Source: Phycisphaerae bacterium (GTDB taxonomy: Bacteria; Planctomycetota; Phycisphaerae; UBA1845). From it: a DNA stretch of 32,175 bases. The stretch lies in assembly GCA_030429365.1 (NCBI GenBank), contig JAUIEW010000026.1, positions 1 through 32,175 on the forward strand. Direction: 5' to 3'. Each line of letters opens with the position of its first letter. Positions within the stretch are counted from its first letter, which is position 1. Position numbers and translations under genes: made by a program. The notes beneath the pieces were generated by a model. The model was given only the letters and a program-made list of their open reading frames with translations. It made no database searches and had not been told where the DNA came from. This document shows positions 1-6,636 of the stretch, in pieces.

Positions 1-340
1 CATAGAGGATGGCATCTTCCGCACCGACAAATTCGGCGATCTTTTTTTCCAGTTCTTTGTGAATGTCCTGGGTGCCGCAGATAAACCGAACGGAGGAAAG
101 CCCGAAACCATGCGATTTGATCGCTTCAATTCCGGCTTCGATTACGGCAGGGTGAGAGGAGAGTCCCAGGTAGTTGTTGGCACAAAAATTGAGAACCTGT
201 TTGGGTTCGCTCGCTTCAGGGTACGCAACACGAATGTTTGCAGACTGAGGCGTCTGAATCACACGCTCCTGTTTGAACAATCCGGCATCGCGGATCGACG
301 ACAGTTCCTGCTGCAACGCTTCCTGCATTGCCCCGTACAT
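1..340 (-). CDS. kbl: 2-amino-3-ketobutyrate CoA ligase (glycine C-acetyltransferase), N-terminal part, cut by window edge
   Basis: PLP-dependent enzyme that splits 2-amino-3-ketobutyrate with CoA into glycine and acetyl-CoA, the second step of threonine degradation. The minus strand from the ATG at 338-340 reads about 113 residues: an N-terminal helix (MYGAMQEALQQEL), then the family segment NFCANNYLGLSSHP and the stretch SVRFICGTQDIHKELE, both typical of the alpha-oxoamine synthase family. The active-site lysine lies beyond the window. A GGGAGAAG ribosome site sits 4-5 bases before the ATG. It follows tdh by 50 bases on the same strand, the classic tdh-kbl pairing, which supports Kbl over the paralogues BioF and HemA. 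The ORF track does not list it because the frame runs off the edge. Confidence 0.93.
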   Translation of the reverse strand, partial: MYGAMQEALQQELSSIRDAGLFKQERVIQTPQSANIRVAYPEASEPKQVLNFCANNYLGLSSHPAVIEAGIEAIKSHGFGLSSVRFICGTQDIHKELEKKIAEFVGAEDAILY

Positions 341-390
341 GACGCTTCTCCCTTGGTTTGGTTTTCAGACGATGAATCGATTCACCCAGA

Positions 391-1524
391 CTATCGATGT
401 TGAACGGTTCCGTGGTCGCTGACGTCGTCAGCCACCCGCCACGTTGACGCAACTTTCGGTGCACGCGGCGACTGAATCTCGGGGATGAGCACGAGTTTGC
501 ACGCATCGCCCTTGGCCAGCAGTTCCATCGCGTCGTTGATCTCATCGAACACAATGGTCTTGCTGATCAGCGGGGTCAGATCCACGACCTTGTTCGCGAG
601 CAACCAACGGGTCTTGAACCATGTTTCGAAAATCCTGCGACCATTCAGTGCGGTCACGTGCAGATTCTTGAAAATCATGTTCTCCGCGATGTCGATCTCC
701 ACCGGGTCGGCTGGTATGCCGAACAGGACCACGCTCCCGCCATGACGCGCCGCGCGAAACGCGGTATTGATCGCGATGGGCGATCCACTCATCTCCAAGA
801 CAACATCGATCCCGAGGCCTTGATTGGCTTCGAACAATCGATCGACGACATCACCGCCTTCTTTGGGATTGAAGACTTCTGTCGCGCCCATGGTCTTGGC
901 CAGTTGGAGACGATTGTCGTTGATGTCGGTGGCGTAAACGTACGATGCGCCGCTGGCCTTGGCGATGCCGACGCTGAACAATCCAATCGGACCGCAACCG
1001 AGAATCGCCACGCTTTTGCCCGTGATGTCCTGATCGAGCGTCGCGAAAACGGCGTTACCGAATGGCTCTTGAATCGCCGCAATTTCGGCGCTGATCTTCT
1101 CACGATCGTTGAGCCAGATGACTTTTTCTGGGACAGCAACGTATTCGGCAAACGCGCCGTCGATATCGACACCGAGGATGCGCGTACGCGGGCATAAGTG
1201 GGCCTGTCCGGTCCGACATTGGTAGCACATGCCGCACGTGATGTGCGATTCGGCGGAAACGAAATCTCCAACCTGCGTGTGCTCAACTTGCGAACCGACC
1301 TCGACCACCGTACCGGAAAACTCATGGCCCAGCGTCAACGGCGGCTTGATGCGGTTGCGACTCCACGCATCCCATTTCCAGATGTGCAGATCGGTACCGC
1401 AGATGCCGGCTGCCTCGACTTCGACCAAGACTTCATCAGATTTGATTGACGGAATGGGTACGTCTTCAACAGTCAGGCCGCGTTCGCTTTTGGTTTTGCG
1501 AACGGCCCGCATTGTGGTCGGCAT
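391..1524 (-). CDS. tdh: L-threonine 3-dehydrogenase, zinc-dependent
   Basis: Oxidises L-threonine with NAD+ to 2-amino-3-ketobutyrate, the substrate of the adjacent Kbl. It is a medium-chain zinc dehydrogenase: AAGICGTDLHIW carries the catalytic zinc Cys, GHEFSG follows, the structural-zinc cluster is CGMCYQCRTGQAHLC, the Rossmann motif is LGCGPIGLFSVG, and FGIPADPVEID matches the family. The product is about 377 residues against about 341 in E. coli; the excess is mainly a C-terminal tail of about 25 residues (from PEIQSPRAP) that I do not recognise. The ORF track starts at 1533, but GGGGG abuts that ATG and is 9 bases before the ATG at 1524, so the third-codon-later start is preferred. It lies 33 bases after the LolA-like gene and 50 bases before kbl. 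Confidence 0.93.
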   Translation of the reverse strand: MPTTMRAVRKTKSERGLTVEDVPIPSIKSDEVLVEVEAAGICGTDLHIWKWDAWSRNRIKPPLTLGHEFSGTVVEVGSQVEHTQVGDFVSAESHITCGMCYQCRTGQAHLCPRTRILGVDIDGAFAEYVAVPEKVIWLNDREKISAEIAAIQEPFGNAVFATLDQDITGKSVAILGCGPIGLFSVGIAKASGASYVYATDINDNRLQLAKTMGATEVFNPKEGGDVVDRLFEANQGLGIDVVLEMSGSPIAINTAFRAARHGGSVVLFGIPADPVEIDIAENMIFKNLHVTALNGRRIFETWFKTRWLLANKVVDLTPLISKTIVFDEINDAMELLAKGDACKLVLIPEIQSPRAPKVASTWRVADDVSDHGTVQHR

Positions 1525-1557
1525 TTTTGCCATCCCCCAAGTTAGTTGTTGAGCGCC

Positions 1558-2382
1558 TTATTCTCCGGGTGGCTGAGGGCGCTTGGGCTCTGTGGTCTTA
1601 TGATAACCGTCTGTTTCCTTGGGTAAAACAAACGCGCTGTCGGGCAAATCCAGATTGATGCTTTTTTCTGTGAGGTCGCCAAAGTCTGCGACCTTCAGGT
1701 TGGTTCCGGGGGCGTCTTCAACCAGAATTCGCAGGGGCAAATTCAACTTGCGGGAGACGTAGTAGTCGAGTCGCCCATAGTCGCGGGCGAGACCGGACTC
1801 TTCCTTGGGCTTGCAAAGCAGATGGTCACACGCTGCGGGATCACCCGGCTGAGGCGGGATGAGTTTGACCTCAAAATTCTTGAGGATCTGCTCTTTCTTC
1901 TGCCCGAATGGCATGGGGAACGGGGCTTTGTCGAGATCGAAGAAGTCGGCTTGCTCACCGGGTTCGAGGATTTCTCGATCGATGCGGTTCTGACTTTTGC
2001 TGTTGGCTTCGATCAGCCACCGATCGCGGAAGAGATACCAGACCTGTTGGCGGAGCAATATGCCGTCGGCCACCATCTTGTCGAAGGACACCAGAAACAT
2101 CGGATTGGGCTCGGCACGTTTGAATTGGATGGTGCCATAGCGGGTGGTCTCGGTGATGTTCAAGGTGTCTTCAGTTTTGAACTCGACTTTACAGCGGATG
2201 GTTTTGATGTCTTTGCCGGCTTGTTCGAGTCGTTCGAGAATCGCCACGACCTCTGCCGGTGCAGGCTCATTGACTTTTGCCCCTTCCTTGTTCGCGTCGT
2301 TTTGCCCAAACGAAACATTGGGCATCACCAACGCCATCAGGATGGCCAACTTGCAAGCTGCTGTCTTGGATCGGTCGAGCAT
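1558..2382 (-). CDS. LolA-like secreted protein (planctomycete outer-membrane lipoprotein-sorting-like family)
   Basis: A secreted protein of 274 residues with a signal peptide at about residues 1-26 (basic start, hydrophobic LAILMALVMPNVSF, likely cleavage after FGQ). The mature part alternates short amphipathic strands such as YGTIQFKRAEPNPMFLVSFDKMVADGILL in the manner of the LolA/LolB half-barrel, which binds lipid or acyl chains in the periplasm. It ends in a proline-rich tail. Planctomycetes carry many such paralogues, annotated as outer membrane lipoprotein-sorting protein or as uncharacterised planctomycete domains; I cannot tell which family it belongs to. GAGG lies 5 bases before the ATG. 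It is first in a probable three-gene operon with tdh and kbl, with no evident metabolic link to threonine. Confidence 0.72.
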   Translation of the reverse strand: MLDRSKTAACKLAILMALVMPNVSFGQNDANKEGAKVNEPAPAEVVAILERLEQAGKDIKTIRCKVEFKTEDTLNITETTRYGTIQFKRAEPNPMFLVSFDKMVADGILLRQQVWYLFRDRWLIEANSKSQNRIDREILEPGEQADFFDLDKAPFPMPFGQKKEQILKNFEVKLIPPQPGDPAACDHLLCKPKEESGLARDYGRLDYYVSRKLNLPLRILVEDAPGTNLKVADFGDLTEKSINLDLPDSAFVLPKETDGYHKTTEPKRPQPPGE

Positions 2383-3246
2383 CGATACCTCGTTTCACAG
2401 TTTTGTTGAACGGACTCACTCAGGCATTCGCGCCATGTTTGCTTTTATTTCATTCTGAAGCGTTGGGCAAGTGTCGGAGTTCGTCGGGTCATGAATCCCG
2501 TGGGCCGGCTCGCGGTCGTCAGCACGATCGCAGTTGCAAGTTGTTCAGCGAAAGGCCCTTAAGGTTCCCCAGGCAGTCTTGAGCCATGGTCCGCCCTCTG
2601 CTCGCAGGCCAAACTTCGCCGAGCCCAATGCCGTAACGATGGCGGCCTCACCGGCCTGAGGATGCGGGTAGAAAAAACCCAATGGGTTCAAACGCGAGCG
2701 GTGCACCTCGCAACATGCGTTCCGTTGTTTTCAAGCGCAAAGTGGAATCTGCGAAAAAGAAGAAAGCACCCGACATCGTTTGAGGATGCCGGGTGCCTTC
2801 CGGAGGGGAAAGAAGCATCGATAGCTCCGTGGCTTTTGGATCAAGACGGCGCTTAATGTTGCAACTGACAATGAATCGGTCGATCGTCCGTGATCGGCAC
2901 CCATTGGGCGCCCCGAATCGAAACAAGACGTGATTCTCTCGAAAACAAAACAACCAGAAATGCCAGTGCGTATCTCAGCGACCGGGCACATCCTACTGTT
3001 GGCTGCATCGTTGGCAATAGAAAACTCGTATCAAAATTGAATCGACACAGCGCGTTTTTACCTCCACGCCGCGCGCCGTCGCCAACGTATGGATAATATC
3101 CCCCTTTTGCATCGACTCGCATTGATGGATTGGCGCGGACACACCTTTGTTGTTCTTCGTAACCTAGCCATATTCACATCAGTTGTGGCTAACTGCGCAA
3201 ATATGCATTGAAGTGAAGAGTGCGCTGGACGAAGTGTTGGCGACGG
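2383..3246. other. 864-base intergenic region with no convincing gene
   Basis: Lies between the 5' end of the LolA-like gene and the 3' end of lpxA, both on the minus strand. The short ORFs here (2648-2953, 2731-2991, 2853-3122 and others) have no start signals, no recognisable motifs and overlap each other in several frames, so I do not call them. The region should hold the LolA-like/tdh/kbl promoter near 2383-2480. It also holds a minus-strand terminator at 2766-2796, a weak hairpin CCTCA/TGAGG near 2648-2663, and a TAGCCA/TGGCTA hairpin at about 3166-3190 just past lpxA. Confidence 0.6.
2760..2796 (-). terminator. Rho-independent terminator, minus strand, orphan
   Basis: GCACCCGACATC at 2766-2777 pairs with GATGCCGGGTGC at 2785-2796, giving 12 base pairs with one A/C mismatch and a 7-base loop. 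Read on the minus strand, the stem is followed at once by TTTCTTCTTTTT, a good terminator tail; the plus strand has no such run. The nearest annotated minus-strand gene upstream is lpxA, ending about 450 bases away, so this either ends a long lpxA 3' UTR or an unannotated small transcript. Confidence 0.75.
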
Positions 3247-4053
3247 TTATTCAGCGGCGTCCGCGGTCTTGCCGACGCCTTTTCGCCGGCTTGCACCGAT
3301 CCCGCGTTTGCTTTCCGCCAATATGAATTCCAAGAAGCGTTCGCCGGCCTTGGTCTTGGTTGTTTCGACCATCTCTTTCGCAGCGCGCATGAGTTGGCCC
3401 GTCTCGCGAAACACTTTGCGATGAAGGTGGCGCACTTCATCGATTGACTCGCGATCGAAACCGCCCCGCCGCATACCGACCCGATTGATGCCGTGACAGA
3501 AGCAACGATCGGAGTAGGTCAGAAAAGGTGCGGCATCGCGCGTCATCAACGTCGCTCCACTAATCATCGTGTACTCACCGATTCGACCGAACTGCTGAAC
3601 CATGGCCGCTCCACCGAGCACCGCATGATGGAAGATGGTGACATGGCCGGCCAACAACACACCACTCGACATGACCACATGGTCTTCAATCGTGCAGTCG
3701 TGCGCGACATGCGAGTTGGACATGAGCATGCAATCGCTGCCTACTCGGGTGACCGATCCTTCCGAGGTTCCGCGGTGAATGGTCGCGCCCTCGCGAATGA
3801 TCGTCCGATCACCAATCTTGCAAAGGCTCCGCGCCCCTTTGTAACTGTGATCCTGCGGCGGACCGCCCACACATGCGAAAGGATGGATAACACATTCGCG
3901 ACCGATGTCGGTGTCGCCTTCGATGTGTGCATGAGCGCACACGCGTGTGCCCTCGCCGATATGCACGGGGCCATCGATGACGGCATAGGGCCCGACTTCA
4001 ACGTTGTCGTCCAGAGTGGCTTGCTTGTCGATCACGGCGCTTGGATGAATCAT
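3247..4053 (-). CDS. lpxA: Acyl-ACP--UDP-N-acetylglucosamine O-acyltransferase (LpxA)
   Basis: Catalyses the first step of lipid A synthesis, transferring a 3-hydroxyacyl chain from acyl carrier protein to the 3-OH of UDP-GlcNAc in the cytoplasm. Left-handed beta-helix hexapeptide repeats begin at IHPSAVIDKQATLDDNVEVG. The catalytic histidine lies in NSHVAHDCTIEDH, matching the AHDC motif of E. coli LpxA, and LLAGHVTIFHHAVLGGAAMVQQF and the GINRVGMRRGGFDRESI helix segment follow. With the start set at the ATG at 4053 the product is 268 residues (E. coli 262). The ORF track start at 4164 adds 37 low-complexity residues that the family lacks. A GAGAG sequence lies 7 bases upstream. The C-terminal tail is lysine/arginine rich. 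No other lpx gene is adjacent. Confidence 0.9.
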   Translation of the reverse strand: MIHPSAVIDKQATLDDNVEVGPYAVIDGPVHIGEGTRVCAHAHIEGDTDIGRECVIHPFACVGGPPQDHSYKGARSLCKIGDRTIIREGATIHRGTSEGSVTRVGSDCMLMSNSHVAHDCTIEDHVVMSSGVLLAGHVTIFHHAVLGGAAMVQQFGRIGEYTMISGATLMTRDAAPFLTYSDRCFCHGINRVGMRRGGFDRESIDEVRHLHRKVFRETGQLMRAAKEMVETTKTKAGERFLEFILAESKRGIGASRRKGVGKTADAAE

Positions 4054-4618
4054 GGTGACACTCTCGCTGCGTGCGGGTCTTGGATTGCGAATCTCAGCAT
4101 CGACTGAACCGGGCATCCGTGCCCGGCTTGCCTGCGCGTTCGGATTTGAAGGCGCAAAGTCCAATCTTATCCGACACGGCGTGCCCGGGCGAGCAACGGA
4201 CCCCGACGAGGCGATCAGGCATCCTTCGCCAAACCAAGAAACATCTACGACACATTTGACCGTGATTCAATGCGGCCGCTCTCAGAGCTGCCGGAATTCG
4301 AGGGCGCGATTAAACCCTTACTGACAGCGTCGAGAATGGGAGGTTTATCGACAATGCGGACTTCTGTGCCAGGCGGGAGACCCACGCGAGGTACGAAGAG
4401 TTACTTGACTTCGGTGGATCAAATGCCGATACTTAATGGTGCTGTGTAGGCCATCCGATCTCGGAGCGCTTTGGTTGCGCGCCGTGTTCGCACTTGCGTC
4501 GATCTCCAACACGAATAAAAATGAGAAATACACTCGGGCAATAGAGGAATATATGCCTGTTGTCCACACAAATGCATCTGCCCCGATCAGCAAACGGGAT
4601 GGGGCTGGAGGAACTTTA
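4054..4618. other. Divergent intergenic region between lpxA and the pseudopilin gene
   Basis: 565 bases between the two divergent starts. The left part must hold the lpxA promoter (minus strand), which I could not place with confidence. The right part holds the pseudopilin promoter at 4405-4433 and a leader of roughly 180 bases. The ORF-track extensions into this region (lpxA to 4164, the plus ORF from 4436, the minus ORF 4345-4734) do not resemble coding sequence. Confidence 0.6.
4405..4433 (+). promoter_or_regulatory. Sigma-70-type promoter of the pseudopilin gene
   Basis: TTGACT at 4405-4410 (5 of 6 to consensus) and GATACT at 4428-4433 (4 of 6) are separated by 17 bases. Transcription would start near 4440, about 180 bases before the preferred ATG at 4619. 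This supports that start, since the ORF-track start at 4436 would coincide with the transcription start itself. Confidence 0.6.
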
Positions 4619-5671
4619 ATGAATACGAATGCACTCTGTCGCAAAACCAGAAATGGCTTCACGTTGGTTGAATTGCTGGTTGTCGTCTCGATCATCGCAT
4701 TGCTTGTGGCGATTCTGTTGCCGTCACTGAGCAAGGCCCGTCAACAAGCCAAACGGTTGTCTTGCCTGGCGAATATCCGGGGGGTTTCGCAGGCGTCGCT
4801 GACTTACAGTTCTGACGACAGAAACGAGAACTCAATTCCCATCGGCCAGGGTGATGGGACTTACCCCAAGGCGCACTTGGCGTATGCCGGTTTTGGGGGG
4901 AAGAGTGGACTTGGTGTAACAAAGAATGCCAACAACTCGAACTGGAGCGGCAGGCCGACAGTTGAAATCGGTTCTCAGCACCGCCCGCTCAACTACGTGC
5001 TCTACAAGGGACTGAACAGACTTTCGGGGAATTTTGTCGATTGGAACCAGGACACACAGATCGAAGCGCCGAATTTCAAGTGCCCCTCGGACAGAGGGTT
5101 CAGCGGGATGCACATGAAGGGCTGGAAGGATAGCAAGCTCTCGGGGTTTGACTACTTCGGGACGTCGTATTTTGCCAACCCGCTTTTTGTTGCCGCCGCG
5201 AATGAAACCGCTTGGAAATCGAATTCAATGTACCACCGCCCGCTTTCGCGCGTTCCCAATCCAGGCAATACGATCATGTATACGGAATTGGCTACACGCT
5301 ACGCGATCTTCGCCAATAACACCGAAGAATATGATCAGGACGTTTCCGGGTGCTTTTGGCCGTACTCGTGGGGCGACTATACTGCCAAGGGATTTCACAA
5401 GAAAGATTGGAATTTCAACGTGTCGTTTGGTGACGGACACGCCTCCTGGATCAAGCTGAAAGGATATGGCCAGGTCGATATTCCGCAGCACAACATGCCG
5501 CCCGAGTGCCCCAATGGCAAGTGCTCATGCATCCTCGTGCGGGGTCTGGGATGGCAACTTGATACGCTGCCAGGCGACCTGGTGAGCACAATCAAGGCGA
5601 AGAATTCCTCGACCGTCATTGCCCAGACTGATGGCAGCACGCCGAATGAATTTGAAGTTGTGGATTATTAA
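4619..5671 (+). CDS. Pseudopilin-like protein with prepilin N-terminal methylation motif and C-terminal DGH motif
   Basis: A 350-residue secreted or membrane-anchored protein of the type IV/PulG-like family that is hugely expanded in planctomycetes. It has a short basic leader, then the prepilin peptidase site G^FTLVELLVVVSIIALL with the +5 Glu, a hydrophobic helix running into LLPSLSKARQQAKRLSCLANIRG, and a large globular domain. Near the C-terminus HKKDWNFNVSFGDGH resembles the H-X9-DG motif of planctomycete prepilin-processing-associated proteins, but with 11 residues between His and Asp. A cysteine cluster, CPNGKCSC, lies near the end. GGAGG is 7 bases before the ATG at 4619, so the first 61 codons of the ORF-track entry are excluded. 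It has its own promoter and terminator, so it is monocistronic. Its function beyond a likely surface fibre or structural role is unknown. Confidence 0.85.
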   Translation: MNTNALCRKTRNGFTLVELLVVVSIIALLVAILLPSLSKARQQAKRLSCLANIRGVSQASLTYSSDDRNENSIPIGQGDGTYPKAHLAYAGFGGKSGLGVTKNANNSNWSGRPTVEIGSQHRPLNYVLYKGLNRLSGNFVDWNQDTQIEAPNFKCPSDRGFSGMHMKGWKDSKLSGFDYFGTSYFANPLFVAAANETAWKSNSMYHRPLSRVPNPGNTIMYTELATRYAIFANNTEEYDQDVSGCFWPYSWGDYTAKGFHKKDWNFNVSFGDGHASWIKLKGYGQVDIPQHNMPPECPNGKCSCILVRGLGWQLDTLPGDLVSTIKAKNSSTVIAQTDGSTPNEFEVVDY

Positions 5672-5729
5672 CAAATCCAGAACCTCACAAGATGACGGCG
5701 AATGATTCGTCATCTCCATGCAGAATACC

Positions 5730-5766
5730 AAGGCCACCTTGCTTCATTGCGGGGTGGCCTTTCTTT
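5730..5766 (+). terminator. Rho-independent terminator after the pseudopilin gene
   Basis: AAGGCCACCTTGC at 5730-5742 pairs with GCGGGGTGGCCTT at 5749-5761 (13 pairs, two G/U), with loop TTCATT, followed by TCTTTG. It lies 59 bases past the stop codon and ends transcription before the ABC operon. Confidence 0.82.
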
Positions 5767-5895
5767 GTGGGAGACGATTCGTCTAGTTCTCCATGGCACT
5801 CGCCGCTGGCAACCTGTGGGCACCACAATATAGACACAAAGCGATCATTGACCGGTTTGGTGGCCAATGCGTGTTGAGCGGTTAGAATCACCCCA

Positions 5896-6636
5896 ATGTC
5901 CGCGGTTCTACAAGTTAAGGATCTTCGCAAGACGTTTCGTCTTGGGGCCGAGTCCGTTCACGCACTGGACGGCGTTTCGCTTGATGTTCCTGCCGGTGAG
6001 TTTCTCGTCATCATGGGGGCGAGCGGTTCCGGCAAGAGCACGCTCCTGCACTTGATCGGTGGGCTGGACCTGCCGACTTCGGGCGAGATTCTCATCGAGG
6101 GGCAGGACATTGCGGCGATGTCGGACCGCAAACGAACCATGCTCCGTCGATCCCGACTTGGTGTGGTCTTTCAGAATTTCAACCTGCTCCCCACACTGAC
6201 TGCGATTGAAAACGTCGCCCTGCCGTCGCTGATCGGCGGGGGCAACAACGGTTCGGCGCAGACTGTGGCGAAGGAACTGCTCGAATCGGTGGACATGAAT
6301 CACCGCATGCAGCATCGACCGCAAGCGCTGTCCGGCGGCGAGCAGCAGCGCGTGGCGATCGCCCGGGCGCTACTAAACGACCCGGCCCTCTTGCTCGCGG
6401 ATGAGCCGACCGGCAACCTCGATTCGCACCACGCCGAATCCATCTGGACGTTGCTTCGCAAACTCGTTGACGAGCAGCAACGCACCGTCATCGCCGTCAC
6501 GCATGAGCCCATCGGCGCCCGATTTGCCGACCGCATCGTCGTCCTCAAGGACGGCAAGATTGTCGGGACCATCAACGATTCGAGGAACCTGGATGCGACA
6601 CTGGTTGCAACTCGCTACACGGAACTGGCGCGCTAA
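5896..6636 (+). CDS. ABC transporter ATPase, LolD/MacB type
   Basis: Cytoplasmic ATPase of 246 residues that powers the FtsX-type permease encoded next to it. Walker A is GASGSGKST (about residues 41-49), the Q-loop is VVFQNFNLLPTLT, the signature motif is LSGGEQQRVAIARALL, Walker B is ALLLADEPTGNLDS, and the switch histidine is in VTHEP. NLLPTLTAIENVALP and the TGNLDS ending of Walker B are typical of the LolD/MacB/FtsE group. No SD is visible before the ATG. A -10-like TAGAAT at 5883-5888 ends only 7 bases before it, so the message could be leaderless, though no matching -35 is seen. The stop overlaps the permease gene by 44 bases, so translation is coupled. The substrate is not determinable. 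Confidence 0.92.
   Translation: MSAVLQVKDLRKTFRLGAESVHALDGVSLDVPAGEFLVIMGASGSGKSTLLHLIGGLDLPTSGEILIEGQDIAAMSDRKRTMLRRSRLGVVFQNFNLLPTLTAIENVALPSLIGGGNNGSAQTVAKELLESVDMNHRMQHRPQALSGGEQQRVAIARALLNDPALLLADEPTGNLDSHHAESIWTLLRKLVDEQQRTVIAVTHEPIGARFADRIVVLKDGKIVGTINDSRNLDATLVATRYTELAR

Noticed and set aside
2684-2700. GGGTTCAAAC, T-loop-like sequence
   Set aside because: Flanking bases do not form a T-stem, acceptor stem or anticodon arm.
6401-6592. N-terminal extension of the permease ORF
   Set aside because: It lies inside the ATPase gene in another frame; the ATG at 6593 has a well-placed SD and begins the first membrane helix region.
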